From Paraspadella gotoi (taxonomy: Eukaryota; Chaetognatha): DNA of 64,000 nt. The stretch spans positions 16,548,087 through 16,612,086 of the forward strand of contig CM119266.1 of NCBI GenBank assembly GCA_051294375.1, given 5' to 3'. The notes under the pieces were generated by a model that ran no database searches, had not been told where the DNA came from, and worked only from the letters and a program-made list of their open reading frames with translations. Positions 41,623 through 55,663 of the stretch are shown here, piece after piece. The translations under genes were made by a program, and so were the position numbers. Each line of letters begins with the position of its first letter. Position 1 is the first letter of the stretch.

Positions 41623-43700
41623 ATCGAAAGATCGACAACCCTCGCCGCCTCCTATCCTTTGCGTTTAGGACTCGAGTCGCGAATCGGCGTCGGGCGAAAG
41701 CAAATCCCGCATTTGTACATCAGCCGAGACGACGACGACGAGTTGTCGTTGTTGTTGCCGTTGCGACGGACTGGTCGATGACGGTGACGATGATGCGGAA
41801 GAACGGAGGAGTCGAGCGGAGCGGAGGACGACGTTGAGGGAAACGACGACGCATCCCCCACAACCATAGTATCCTCGGAGGAAGGGGGTCATCTGCAGAG
41901 AGGATGAAGGTCACCGGGAAGGACGAGGAGAGAGCGGAAGAGGAAGAGCGCCGAAAAAGAAGGAGGAGGAGGAGGAGGAAGAGGCGGAAAAGTGTATCTC
42001 CTGATCTCTCCTTTCTAGGAAAGGAAAGTAAAAAGAGAGGGACGGCGGGAGACGGTGGTTTTAAGGCGTGCGAGGGCGTAAGGGTTTTTCGAGGAGAAAA
42101 GAAGGAGCGTTGAAGACGAGGGGCGTGGCTGCGTCGACGACAAAGACTGGAATTTGAAGTTGGTTTTTTTGGTTTTTTTCTGTTTTTGCTTTGTTTTGGA
42201 AGACGAGAAGCTCACGTCACGTTGCTTTGGTAAAAGAAAATATGTAATATTCAAGATGTTTCATTTTCTTTTTTTTCTTTTTCTTTAATTTCTTCGTACA
42301 TTTTACTTTCTTTGTTTTATTTTTTTCCGTTTCTTAATTTTCCTTATTTCTTCCTTCCTTCCTTTTTTCCCCTGATTCTAAGTTTATACGTAGGTCATGA
42401 TAACAAACGAAATAATTAATTCAAAACTATTTTGAATTGTTTATTTCCCCCCCAAATCAGATAAGAATAGAAGAGCATAGAAAGAAAGAAAGAAAAAATA
42501 ACCCACTCTTTATAAGAAGGAAAGGAGTTACGTACATAAAACGAAAAAAAGAAAGAAAATCTTTAGGTTCCACCGAAAAAAAAGTGAAAGAGCCAATAAA
42601 AGTGAATTTTAGTTTTTCTTTACGCCTCGCATCTGGAGATTTTGGGTCAGTTTTATCACTTTTTCCGCTCGAAGGGTCAGAACTTATCTTTTCTAAGAGA
42701 GGCGTCGCCTCCTTACGATTTGTTGGAGAAACTAAGTAGAGAGATAACCGGGTCTTCCATTCGAAGTTCGAGGAAGAAAATGAAAACAAAAGAATATCAG
42801 CCTTTTCAAAACAGTATTGCACGCCCTCTAAAAAGTCTTGAATATAAATATATATAAATAGTTAAATATAAATAGTTAAATATATATAAATAGTTAAATA
42901 CTCATCATTTTACGTTTTTGTCTCCTCAGTCTAATTACACATTGAAACAATCTACCAAGAAAAGGATTTTTTTTTTCATTTTAATTTTCTTTTTCTCTCC
43001 AAGCGTCGCGTTTCCAGCTTTGGAAGGGAGCAGCGCGACGTTAACGCGTCGAAGAATCTTTTTGTGTAGAGATTTTTGAAACTGAAGCCGCTCCGTCGGA
43101 TGCCTCATTAATGATAAGAAATTCTCTCTTTTCTTTCCATCTCTCCCTCAGCGACCTTCAGCGAGATTTGTCTCCGAGACACCCACCCACTTTATTTCCC
43201 CTTTCCCCCCCCTAGAGGATGATACATTCGCGACAGATGGTCACAATAAAAAAAAATGAGAGCGAATACATGATATACGACAATACAGCTACAAAAAGTC
43301 AAAACAAAGCGGTTGATTTTTTCTCTCTGTTGCTCGATCGATCGACGTAGAAGAGAGAGAGAGAGAGAGAGAGTAGAGTAGAGAGAGAGAGAGAGAGAGA
43401 AGAGACCCGCTGTCCCAGAGAGAGAGAGAGAGAGAATGCGTCGGTTAGTTTGCTTAAACTTTTCGTCGATCGTGAAATAAATCATTTTTTTCATTTAGCG
43501 CTGCGCGGCCTCGTCTCTCGCTTCGCATCTCAAATAAAAAAAATGAAATGAATAAAATCCATTTTCTTTTCCATTTTGATTAGTTGTAAAGTTTGAGTTT
43601 TTTAAAATTTCTTTTCGGCGCTTACTTTTATTTTTTTATCCAAGTTTTTTTCTCTGTAACATTTTTTTCGTCTTCACAAGTTTATTAATCTCCTCTCTCT
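41623..43700. other. Polished intergenic or intronic sequence
   Basis: GC-rich at 41640-42130 with GAC/GTC triplets, then AT-rich. Minus-strand open frames at 41652-41892 follow a very good pyrimidine tract and CTGCAG acceptor, but each of the three phases gives a different repeat-driven reading, so no exon is called. (GA)n at 43351-43435. Confidence 0.45.
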
Positions 43701-43719
43701 CTCTCTCTCTCTCTCTTTA

Positions 43720-46280
43720 TCAACTCGTATTTACTTCCTATCCTGTCTCTCAAGCCTCACTGCTCTCTTCTTTTCTTCTACTCCTCTCCTCGTCTGCGTC
43801 TCCTCTCTCTCCTTCTCATGTCACATATTACTCTCTCTCATCCTGCTCTCTCTCGTAACACGAAGCAAGGAGAGACGCACAATGTGAAAGGTGGAAAGAG
43901 TACGTTCGCGGACGATGCCAATCGGAGCATACATATAATACTCATTGCGAGCGACGTGGCAATGGATGCGAGGCCAATGTACTGCGCTGGTATACAAGTC
44001 GTATCTTCCTGATCTCATCATTCCTAGGAACAGGAAAGTCTAATATAAACAAGAGAGTTCGGCTACTCGGTCGTTCGGGAGGAATCGCAAGTGGTTTAAC
44101 CTCATTCAAGCTTGCGTGCTGCGCAGCGGAGTATCAAGTGTTTTCTTCTCTCTCGAGGAGATCAGAATGGTAATCGTGCAATCGATAAGCGTTTATAGAA
44201 AAGTAGTACGGTGAGGTCCGGGCATGCGCAGTGCGTCCTGACAGCTTGCTTGCTTCCCTGACTGACAGACGTTGTGGTAATTCTGTCCTCTTGATAATTT
44301 CGTGTTTTATATTGTTTATTGTCTTTCCTGTATTTTGGCCCCTCTCGTAACTTTGGAAGCACGAGATCAAGAGCTCTGCACGTCAGCTGTAGGGGGTATG
44401 CCTTTGGCTACGAAGGAGTCATGACTTGTAATAGTCTTCTAAACAAGAAATGGGTTTTACATCTCCTAGAATTTCCTTTTTCTGCTATCTCTCTGTTCAC
44501 TCTCATCTCACATGCTACTTGCGGGTCTCATCCATCATTTTATATATAGTGTGCTAAGTTCTATGTTCTTATTTCTAGTCTTCTCGATGTTCTCTTCTAA
44601 TTTTCTTATTCTTCCTTCCGTTTCTTCTTTTCCCCTGATCCTAAGTTAGTTACGTAGGTCATGATCACAAACGAAATACCGAGCGTTATTAATTCAAAAC
44701 TAGTATTCTATTAGTTAGCTTTCCCCCGCAAAATCCGATAAAGAACTATGAAGAGCATAGAACGCGAGACTAAACGAAAAAACAACCCACTCTTATAAGA
44801 AGGAACGAGGAGGTAGACCGGACATAAACGAGCCGAACTAAAAAAACAAAAAAAGGAAAAATCTTTCACCTCACCTCCGGCTTTGTACTAATACTAATCC
44901 GACAACTAGTATACGATAACCGAAGCGTACATAAGCGGAAGTCCGAGACAGTTACAATATGTACCTTGAGTAAGTTTCCAACTTTATAGACACCAGACCA
45001 GCAATATCATGGAGAGCGAGATTCCTGCGCGGGCTCAGCTCGTATCAGAGAGTGACTCAGAGCATATTTTTAAAATAGCAACTAAACTGCAATGCAGCGA
45101 GACAAAGGTCAGGAAACTTCGAGATCATTAATAATGCAAAAAAAAGAAAGAGAGGCAAAGATGACGGAGCGAGAGAGAAGAAAATACTCTCGTAAACTGG
45201 ACCATGCCACGTCGACATCGAAAAACGCTAAAGAGATTTAAACTCAAGAATAAACTGAAGAGACTAATTGTCTATTGAAGAGAGGAGAAAAAAACTAAAA
45301 GGTACAAAGGAGGATATATGCCCGCGAGGTCTCCAGTATAAGAAAGATTGCAAAGGACGCAAAGATGAACAAAGAGAAGTAATCAGAGCAGTATTCACAC
45401 AGGTTAATGAGGCAGCGACCAGCATAAAAAAGGACGAAGTATAATAATTATAAATAAAATACTCATCTTTTAGAAGACGGGTATTTTTGAGTCTCCTCAG
45501 TACTAATTCACTCAAGAGTTAGAAACAAAAATAAAAAAAAAAACATAAAAAACACAAGAAAAAAAAAAGAAAAAAAAGGAAAATCAAAATATTAAACAAT
45601 ATAATCTCATTTATCAATACACACACATCAAATCGCCAAAGCCGTCGCGTTGTCTAAAAAAGCTTAAAAGTGGATCGAAAGGAGCAGCGCGAAACGTTAA
45701 CCAAGCAAGCCTCGAAAAAATATTCTGTCGGTAGCTACGACATTGTTCTTTTGTCGAGGATATTCTCTGATTATTATACTTGTTTCTAATTCGTTCTTTT
45801 GCGACGCGGTCATTTCGCGTCGGTAGGCGCAATTACATGCCGATGTAAGACCAACCAGTCCTTCCATCATCTTTTTCTGTTCACGCCGTTCCATCTCTCC
45901 CTCAGCGACGCTTCAGCGAGCACAGCCGGGCAGTCAACATTTGTCCGTCCGAGAGAAAACCAGCCCCACAACCTCAATTTCTTATGTATCCAACGCGACC
46001 CGCGTTGGCGCGCCGCACGTTATGCGCCTTGGCGCCGGCCGCCGCGATCGACTCGTAGCGCAGCGTCCCAGCGACTGGTCGACTCAGCATCCTCACTTCT
46101 CCCCTACCGCCCTGTCCTTTCTTTCGCTAATCGCTAAGCATCTGATCTAGTTAGCGACACACACCCCGCCCCGCCGACTTGTTCACTCACCACTCACCGC
46201 CCGACCAGCGCTCTCTCCCCGCGCCCCCACCAAATACTACCCCCACTTCCGCACCACAGAGCCGCTTCTTTTCTTTTGCT
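43720..46280. repeat. Error-rich duplicate of about 41650-43700 (assembly artefact)
   Basis: Shared words in order include CTTTTCCCCTGAT, ACGTAGGTCATGAT, AACAACCCACTCTT/AATAACCCACTCTT, and CCATCTCTCCCTCAGCGAC. The same insertion-rich error pattern as 29641-40300. Confidence 0.82.
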
Positions 46281-46305
46281 NNNNNNNNNNNNNNNNNNNN
46301 NNNNN
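46281..46305. other. Assembly gap, 25 N, with matching flanks
   Basis: CTTCTTTTCTTTTGCT ends the left side, and CTTCTTTTCTTTTTGCT begins the right, so the sides overlap and the gap is probably negative in size. Confidence 0.95.
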
Positions 46306-49300
46306 CTTCTTTTCTTTTTGCTTTAATGATAACTAATTCAACAAAACAAAAAGTCATCGTTGAATATTTTAGTTGATGCGAGGAACCATCATTATCATAC
46401 GGGGGCCGCTAGACGATTACATACGGGGATTACTAGGGGAACGATTCAATCGGGAAACACTCCGTCTCTTTTAAGGAGAGGGAAAGAAGGGCTAAATAGA
46501 GAGGAATATGGAAAAGAGTACGGAAAGAAAAAAGAGCGAGAGATAAGATAATAATTTTGATCGTCGAAAAAAAGGAAGGAAAGAAAGAGGAGAGAAAAGA
46601 TCAATGAGCAAGAGAAATATTATTATGGTTAAACTTTAGGACAGTTTGTAGAAAGTATAAAATCAAACAAAAAATAAATTTAAAACGAACATGCGCACAT
46701 TTGAGACGAAAGAAGTCGCAGTCGATCGTTGACAGTGATGTTTTATGATTTTCTTTTTTTTCACTTTTTAATTATTTGTTTTACTTTGTTTCTATTTATT
46801 TTGCTTTTTTTTCTTTTTTCTTTTTCCTTTTTCTCTTAATTCCGCGCGATTTTCTCTCCTCCGCGCAAAAGAGAGTGGCAACGAGATTGCAGAAATCAAA
46901 CTTTCCGGAAATTTTTAGGAAAAAAAGGGGAAAAATGAAAAAGAAGAAAGCCTTTCCTTCTTTGTCTGCCTTTGCTAAGGAAAATTGAATCCTTCCAAAG
47001 AGAACGGCAACAAAGCGTAATAACGAAAGAGGAAGACGGGATGCAGAGGGAGGGAGACAAAAAAAATAAGAAGAAAAAAGAGAGAAGAAAGTTTGAGAGA
47101 AAAAGGAAAAAGAAATATTAAGGTAATGAAAAAAATATCTGCATGAGGCTCAGTAAGTCAAGCGAAATGTACAGTTATGGAACTCGGAGATAGTTAAGCG
47201 GGCCAGTCACGGTTGAAGGGCATACAAGACAAAAAAGTAGTAAGATACATCATATATTATATTGGTTGTACCAATTTTATAATAGTATATTCAAAAGAGC
47301 AAAAAAAAAAAAAAAAAAACCCCTCTCGCGTAATAAGTCGCATTGACAAGCGATAAAGAGAAAAGATCGAGATTCAGCTCCTCGGCCTGTAGGTCGCGGG
47401 TAATAAAGACAACGCGTATCGGAAGGTGGGTCTCTCGAATGTATGTACGTATCTGGAACGGGGGTGGGTTGGATCGAAGTCAGAAAAGTTATTTAGGGTA
47501 AGTTCTATGCCGGATATGAAAGCGCGACGATGACACGAAAGCGTACGGGGAGAAAAGAGAACAGAAATCAAAGAAAGTAAGTAATCATGACAAAAATAGA
47601 AGAAAAAGAAAAAAAAAAGGATAAAATAGAAAGAAAGAAAGAAAGAAAGAAAGAAATAGAACGTCCCCATCCCAAACAGATAAATAATATTATATTTAAA
47701 TATTTAACACAAAAATTATTTTAACAAATAAACAAACAAACAAACAAACAAACAAACCAAAGTACAAACAAACAAACAATACAAAGTAAATAATTAAATA
47801 AATTAATAAAATTATAAAAAAAGAAAGAAAGCATAAAGATCTAATAATGAAAGAAAAGAATAAGATTTGTTAAGAGAAAGAAAGAAAGAAAGAAAGAATG
47901 AAAGAAATTCTAAAAAAGGAAGAAAGAAAGACGAAAATAAGGAGAGAGTGAAAAAGGAATGGGAGGGAAATTTTTCAAAGCGAATGAAATCGTGAGAAAA
48001 ATTTGCATGAGATCCTTAGGATGGTTACGTCGCGTTGGGTGAAGCACGAACGCTTTTCAAACATTTCCGCCAATTTCGTTACAGAATATTTTTCCGCTTT
48101 AAAAAATTCGCGACAATGTCCGTGAGAAGATATTTTCGAATTCATGCTTTTTTTTTTACACTCATCTCTATCTGCTTCGTCACAAGTAGGATTAAGTTTA
48201 GTATCTAATCCACGCTGTTTTCCCCCTAATAATCATCATAATCATTTTACGCAAGACTGACGTTTTGAAGAGTATTCATTATTTTAGCTTCTCCATATCG
48301 ACAAAGGTAAAATGGATTGTAAAAATTGAAATCGCAGAGAGAGACAAAGGATTTCGTGAATACACATAAGAAAAGAGACAGAAAAGAATAATTTTTAAAA
48401 AAAATTTTTGAATAAAGAATAAAGAATAAAGATAAAGATTTAGTTTGAAAAACATTCGGATGTACAAAAGAAACTTGAAATATAGAAGGAGACCGAATTC
48501 GAAAATAGCAAAAAGGGGAAACGATAACTAACCAAAGCTGAACCGATCTAAAGAAAGTTATAAATAGCTGAACTGAATAAAACTAAAATTAAAGGGCGGA
48601 GAGATTAAACATCTCGGATCTTCTTAAAAATTCATTTTTAAATTTTTTTTTTTCTTATCGCCTTTTCGCAGAGGTTAAATAAATTCATGGACTTTGAAAA
48701 TCTCGCGTCTCATATCCATAAACAGGAAGGCGGAGTGATCGTTAGCGAAAAACACGAGAGACGCTGAAAATTAATTTATTCTTCACTTTGGCGGATCAGA
48801 AAAACCTTTTCAGTTTTAGCGAGCGGCGCTTTTAAAGACTTTCCCTATTTCACGCTGCCTTCTTTTTGAGATCGAAAACGTCGTCTGATTCTGTCCTAAA
48901 GAGGAATGCAGTCCTGAGAAGGTATTTTTACACAAAATTTAAAAAAATATATCATTTATTAGTAATGAGCGTCAAAACTTTATATGACCATGTCTTGACT
49001 AAACGAAAACGAAGAAGATTATTTTCTGGGAAGGAAAAGAACGGTCCCCTCCAGGGTATGTCGCGCCACGCAACGTTCGTCGTCAGTCCGAATGGCATTC
49101 CCACTGGCATTCCATTCATTTCAACTGCCATCCGCGAGTGCCGAGTGGCATCGGGATTGAAACCCGAAGGCGCTAATGAGGAGAGAAAACCGACGACAGA
49201 AAGATGAATAAGAAAAAGAAAGAAAGAAAAAAGAAAGAGAGAAAATGAAAGTCGGGAAGCGGAAAGAAATAAAAAGTGGTCGAATTGAAAGATCAAATAT

Positions 49301-51528
49301 TGGAACGGAGATTTTTTATCTTTGATAAAAACCAATCTCGGGAGGCGGGATATTGGGAAAGGGGGAGGAAAGGGAGGAGGGGCGTCGAACGATTATACGA
49401 GGGATGTTGATTCTGCTTTGTTGAATGTTGGGGACTATGGGAACTAAAGTTTAGAGGGACATATGGGATCAAACTGTAGATTGCAGAGAAATGAAAACCA
49501 TGAAGAATAGCGAGACAGAGCGGAGGAAAAAGATTAGAGCAGAATTAAAAAGAACGGAGTAGAATGAAGCAGAACGGATTAGATTGGAGCATAATAGCGC
49601 AGAAATGGAAAAAAAAAACCCGTGGGAGTAGAGAAACTGGAAAAAAAAAGGTATGTAGGCGGTTGCAAATCAGTTGCTGATTATCCTCGTTACAAATCTA
49701 CGACCACAACGTTTGTCAGATGAAATCCAGATAGAATCCAGATGGAATCCAAATGGAATTTGGAGAGAATTCAGATGGAAAGCAATTGATTCCGGACACA
49801 GAATGGCGACGATAAAGGTCAACGCTCGCCGAGGTGGAAGGAGCTCTTCACTTCAGGGAGTCGAGATCCGACCCCAAAGTGTCATCGTGGCTTTTATGGA
49901 ATTCGATGAATACTTTGATTTATGAAATATATTTTCATATATATATGTACTAAGTCGGTAAAAATATGAAAATGCGGAAAATAAGTCTGATTTAGATGAG
50001 CGCAGAGAGAATTTGTTCTGCCAGTTGGTAATAACTAATAAGAAACGTGAGAAAAAAGGGAGTCACGTGACTTAAACCTTTTCATAACCGGTCGAGACAA
50101 ATCGCTATCGATTAGAATTTAAATGCCACCAAGCGGCCTTCTTAGTCTTCATATGTATCATATTTTCATGAGATTTCATGCATTAATGATTAAAGGAGTG
50201 GGAGGGGCAAGTTACACAATTCGCCGTTTCCAGAAAATCATGAATGTTTTTTTCATTTCCTAGAATATTTGTTTTCTCTCTATTTTCCCCCGAGCGACGC
50301 GACGCCTGTATCCTCGTATTCTTTCCATAAATTAAAGTAAGGAGGGTTGAAGATACGAGAATAAAAGATAACGTTGGAACATGTAAAAGGGGGCTCTTGC
50401 ACGAGTCGGAGACGGTGGCTACGGGCGTGTCGCTGGATGCGGCAATTTGGCCGAAGTGAAGGAGGAGGAGCCCGATAATGACTAAGAAAATAAGAATGAG
50501 CCGAAGGAGGAGAAAAAATGGAGAAAAAAAAACATGGGAAATAGAAGGGAGGGAGGAATGACCGAAAAAAAAGGGGAAATTCGAAGACACGAAAATGGGA
50601 GGACAGGAAATTAAGGAAGACGACGACAAGCGGGATATGACGACGAAGAAGACGACGAGAACGACGATAATCAAAATAAAAAGAAAATTGATAAGATAAT
50701 AAATATTAAGTGGTGGAGAAACTTACGATCGGTTGGCCAGAAATGCGAAAAAAAAAATTTCATACGTTAAATAAATAATGAGTGTAAAAATATTGTGAAA
50801 GAAAAAGAGTGAAAAATATTGGGAAAATAACCATTCCTGTAATTAAAAAAAAAACTTTTCATTCCAATAAAAAAATCACTTTTAATTAACAGTTGTTATC
50901 TATTAACGCATTTAGATGCAATAAAGTGATTCGTCGGCCATCGACTTCCTCGCAAAGTGGATTCGGAGTCAACGAAACCTTTTTCCAAGATGGCGACCGA
51001 ATCAGAATTTTTTTTTTTTTTGCGAATAACTAATCAGAAATGATTCCGAAATAACCGAATACTGAATAGACTAAACTATATGGCGCAGAAAATATGTATA
51101 TAAAAAAGAAAAAGGGATTGAATAAGAGGCCTGATTCTAAAAGATGAAAAAATTCAGGGGCTGTCTCGAGATTGAGGACGGGAGGTCAAAAATTACTCCT
51201 GGGAACAAAGAATACGAAGGAAAAACCGGAAAATTCTTCAACTTGAAAATAAGAAGGAAAAAAAAAAAGAAGAGTTGTCTCTTCTGTTGTTACCGTCGCT
51301 GGAATCGAAACGACCGCGTTTTTCTCCACATAAATTTTTTCTCTCCTTATTCATCATTTCTCAGTCGAGAGTCCATCACTTTCTCATATCCATCACATAA
51401 CTTTTCTTCTTTTTCCCCTCCAGCCTTCTCTCCATGCCTTAATCACCCGCGACCCAGTCTTCCTTTCCCGGGACTCCACCCTAGTGATTTTCGAATTCAG
51501 CGAAGATAGTGATATCGTTTCCAAGGGT

Positions 51529-51580
<52 letters not shown>

Positions 51581-51661
51581 CATCGCCATGACGAAAGAGT
51601 TGACATAACTCATCCATATCTAATCCAAGAAACTGAAACAGCATGGAGAGAGAAAAGAGAC

Positions 51662-51706
<45 letters not shown>

Positions 51707-52307
51707 CTGGAGATGGAGATGTTTTATGTTTTCGTGACAGACCGTTCGGGCGTCCTCGGGTCGAGAGAGGGTGAGGGGAGAGGAGGAGAGACGGGCAGGA
51801 TTCGGGTTTTGGCGAAAACCAGGGAGAACGGAAATCAACCCACGGTTGAGAACAAAATGGGGTAAAGGAAAGGAGGATGGCTGGAGGTGGAGGAAGAAGG
51901 AAAAAAAGAAAGACTGACAAGAAGAGAAAACTGGGCAATGAGTGGAGGGAAAGAGAAGAAAAAAAAAAAAGAAAAAAAAAGAGAATTAGAGGAGGAGAAA
52001 TGAAGATCGCACTGGAAATCGTTGGAAATGAGGAAATTTGATTCCATGAATTGTCAGAAGTTGTAGGAAAAAGAGGAAAAACATCAACGAAAGAAAGAAG
52101 GAAGAAGGAAGAAAAAGAAAGAAAAAAGGAAAGAAAGAAGGAAGAAAGAAGAAAGAAAGAAGAAAGAAAGAATAGAAAAGAAAGAAAGAAAGAAAGAAAG
52201 AAAGAAAAAGAAAGAAAGAAAGAAGGAAAGAAAGAAAGAAAGAAGGAAAGAAAGAAGGAAAGAAGGAAAGAATGAACAAAAGAAAGAACAAACAAAAGAA
52301 GGAATAA

Positions 52308-52339
<32 letters not shown>

Positions 52340-52645
52340 AGGAAAGAAGGAAAGAAAGAAACTTTAAATCAATAGAAAATAAAAATAATCCGATAATTTC
52401 ACACCCACGAATCATATTACCTTTGAATACTTTATTAGTTATGTAGAAAAGTAAATTTATTTTTCTTGAAATTTTTTTTTTTCGCAAGCGAAACGAAATC
52501 CATTCATCGAAATATGTAAAATTCGACCGTTAGGTGAAAGAAAACTCAAATTTTCGCTTGTCCGAAATAAATTATTGAAGTTCTAGAAATACAACCAAAG
52601 GTTAGTGAGTAAATTAATGAATGAATCTTTAAATTAAGTACTCAC
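46306..52645. other. Gene-poor AT-rich stretch
   Basis: No secure exon. Includes (CAAA)n at about 47725-47782, (GAAA) runs at 47630-47655, a conserved-looking patch at 49040-49180 open on both strands, (CT)n at 51532-51580, (GA)n at 51662-51704, and a long (GAAA)n/(GGAAA)n region at 52087-52361. Confidence 0.5.
52087..52361. repeat. (GAAA)n microsatellite region
   Basis: About 275 bp of GAAA with GGAAA and AGAA variants. It creates a 364-codon minus-strand frame of FLSFF repeats that is not a gene. Confidence 0.92.
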
Positions 52646-52730
52646 GTAGAGGCCGCGGTCGCCGTTCCAAAGCGGAGATCCGGTGTAAACGCCTAGCGTC
52701 TCGAATTTTGAAACTCGGGAATACGAAGAG
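52646..52730 (-). CDS. Orphan coding exon, 28 codons, gene unknown
   Basis: Near-ideal acceptor TTTATTTCTCAG and donor GTGAGT bound 85 nt. One base completes a previous codon, then 28 codons in a single frame include VSKFETLGVYTGSPLWNGDR, ending GLY in phase 0. The local composition is GC-rich inside AT-rich flanks, as in proven exons. It may be an upstream exon of the coiled-coil gene or belong to another minus-strand gene; its phase does not join directly to 28960-29209. I do not recognise the peptide. Confidence 0.6.
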
Positions 52731-55204
52731 CTGAGAAATAAAAAATAATAATATTTTTCAGAACTAACGTAATTTCGAGCTGAGATTTCCTTATAATTTA
52801 TTTGGTTTTCTTACTCCTCCTAATCTACTCTTCACCGTAAGAAATTCTATAACCTCGTATTCTTCTGAATTCTGTTCCAATTTCCATATATTATTTTTTT
52901 TTTGTCACTCACCGTTAATCCTATTTCACTCTCCGTCAAACGCTTTTCGCCTCCTTTGCTTTTATTTCACTCCGTTGCTCTTTTTTTTTTCCCTCTTCCG
53001 TCGCATTTTTAACTCTCCATTGCTCTTTTATTTCGCTTCCTTCTTTTCTTTTTTTTTTTTAGTTTTCCTCTATTTATTATTTTTTTAGTTCCGCTCGCTC
53101 CCTTTCAAAGCCTCGACTCTGACGTATGGCTTTAATGGCGCGGCGACGTTTTTTTCCGCCCACACGACCACAAACGCTCGTCCACGCTCTCGATAACCGG
53201 TCACCCCCAGTCCTCTTTTCCTCATACTTCTTTCAAGCTAAAAAACGCCCATCTCATCAACCACTTTTGTCCTAATCGCGGTCATACATAGTTATGAATA
53301 AACTTATTAATGAACGGGCATAGCGCGATACGAAAGTAAATTAAAAAAAAGGCTAAACGTTTATGGTTAACGAATTTGTAAAAAGTACAAAAAGAAATCG
53401 GGAACGAAACGCTCACACATTCATCCTTTTTATATCGTAATTCACGCCTCTATATTATCCAACGACGATTGAACGAATCCACAAAAATAAAACGGTAATT
53501 TTACGATTCCCGCATCCATATGTAAGGATCTTCCATTTATTATATTAATTTTATACCATCTCACTATTTATCTTTATTCAAAATTCTTATTCCGCCCCAT
53601 AATTTCAGCCGCACCACGAATGTAGCGGAAGTGGAGCGCGTCAAAGGAGGCGCTCGGGCGCTCAACTGCGGCGCCTAAACTCGCACGAGGGCGCGAACCC
53701 ACGCGCGCGTCGGGAGATGGCAAGAAGGAAAAAAAATGGAGAAAGAGCGATTAGTTTTTGTTTTTTTGTTTTGTTTTTAGCTGTTTGGAAACAAACCTGG
53801 AAAAACCGTTCCTGCTTCTCATTTTTTTTCTCTCCACGAATGGTTTTTCAGTTGTTAGGGAAGAACACATTTGGGTGCGAGGAAACCGTTTGCAAAGGAC
53901 GCGTAGAGAAATTCGAACGGGAAACAAATAGAAAAAGACTTCGAATTGTAATATGAAATTAGTTCTGGAAACACGTTGAAAATTAGGATTTCATTATCAT
54001 ATTGGTGTTCTTTGAACAAAGGTTGAAACAGTAGACCAGGAGAAATCTCAACGATATTCGATCTAAGGACTGAGGAAAGATGGACTTGGTTTACGAACGA
54101 ACACCAAGCGGAGGAACCATGACGATCAGAAAACGTCTCACGGATAAGAACACCAGAAGAGGATGACCGCGAACGTGGGTGACAACGACGACGACAACGA
54201 CGACGACAGCAAATCACTAACGACGTCGAAAAAAAACGAGAGACTTTTTGGAAGTGATTATCGTCACCTGAGGTTCAAAGGGAAAACCCATTAAAAACTC
54301 GGGCCACACGGTCCCCGAGGCTCGCTTTCACGCGAGTCACAACGAGTAAGGCTGGGATTCCCTTTCAGTTTCACGACTCATTTCCAACCTCTGATTTATT
54401 GGATCTGAGTTAACCCGATTTATTTCCTCAACCGCCAACCGTAATCGAAAGTTAAGCTCGAGAGCTTCACTTCATTTACTTATTCATTTATTTCGTAGTC
54501 AAACTAGTTTATTTTGTTAGCCAACTTTTCAGTGAATCAAGCTTACATATAAAACAAAATGTTCACCGTCGCCAATCAATTTTTACTAGTATATAGCCTA
54601 AATAATAATAAATTGCATATAGCTGTCTTATGACTTACATACTAACATATAGCCTCTACCAAATCGCGCCCGCCCTTTCCCTCGTGAAAATATATATTTT
54701 TTTCATATCTGGGAATATCTCACCACTCAACCCTACACAGTCCACACCCAACAACTTCTCACCTGCGGGACCTTTTGCTGAACGTGCTTCTCGCGGAGCC
54801 GGAAGTTGAGAAAGCCGTTTTTAAGCGGAGAACAGCTCACAGCTCAAAAGCTGTAAGCTGAAAAAGTAATCAAGGTGGGGAACTTTGTAAAAAACGGTTT
54901 TGTTTTTAAAGAATATCAAAAAAGTTTTTTATTCATTTATTTTCGCTTTTGATTATTGATTATTTATCTAATACACGAATGCGTAAAAACTAAAAAAAAA
55001 ACTCGTATCCAGGATTTTTTCGGGATTACGTGACAAGATTTCGAAACAACAATAACAGAAAACTTGAGTCTTTAGTAGAAACTAGAGAGGTGTTTGGCAA
55101 GTAGAGAGATCTTTTTCCATTCACGGGTATTTCACCGGCACTTGGCCGGTTTAAGACAAAGGAGCATCGGTGACCGCGGTTTAGTAACCCTTTGCCATCA
55201 GCCC

Positions 55205-55289
55205 ATTGTAATGCTCTATGCTCTATTGTAATGCTCTATTGTAATGCTCTATTGTAATGCTCTATTGTAATGCTCTATTGTAATGCTCT
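55205..55289. repeat. 13-bp minisatellite (ATTGTAATGCTCT), six copies
   Basis: Six exact copies, with one 7-bp partial unit (ATGCTCT) between the first and second. Perfect identity suggests recent expansion. Confidence 0.92.
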
Positions 55290-55627
55290 ATGCGAAAAAA
55301 AACGGGAGAAGAGGGAGAGGGGAACCGAGGAGATGGGTCCGAGTCTGGGTCTGGTCGTTGGGTCTGAGGTTTGAGTTTGAGTGCGGATGACAGTTATGCG
55401 ATACTTTCCCCATTGATTGTAAAAGTTAATGAACATTTAATTTTTTTTTTTTAAATAAAAGAAAAACAATTATAGACATACCTGTCATCACAGAAGCTGA
55501 AAGAATAGAGTAAAGAGCAAAAAAAATCACGGTTGTGACTTCGTTGCTATGTGTCCGAGGCTTTTTTTTTTAACGCGTTTCGCTCATTCGAGCTTCAGTT
55601 TCAAAGTGGATGTCGTTTCCGTTTTGA

Positions 55628-55663
<36 letters not shown>

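Noticed and set aside
41652-41892. Possible exon after a strong CTGCAG acceptor, with a frame ending KCGICFRPTPIRDSSPKRKG
   Set aside because: The frame with the interesting end has a stop right at the acceptor, and all frames are driven by GAC/GTC triplets; no partner exon.
48866-49207. Open frames on both strands with a good minus acceptor near 49171
   Set aside because: No donor in a useful phase and no agreement with exon 52646; could be real, but support is too thin.
51393-52487. 364-codon minus-strand open frame
   Set aside because: Made of FLSFF repeats from the (GAAA)n tract and SLSLS from (GA)n; no normal composition or splice context.
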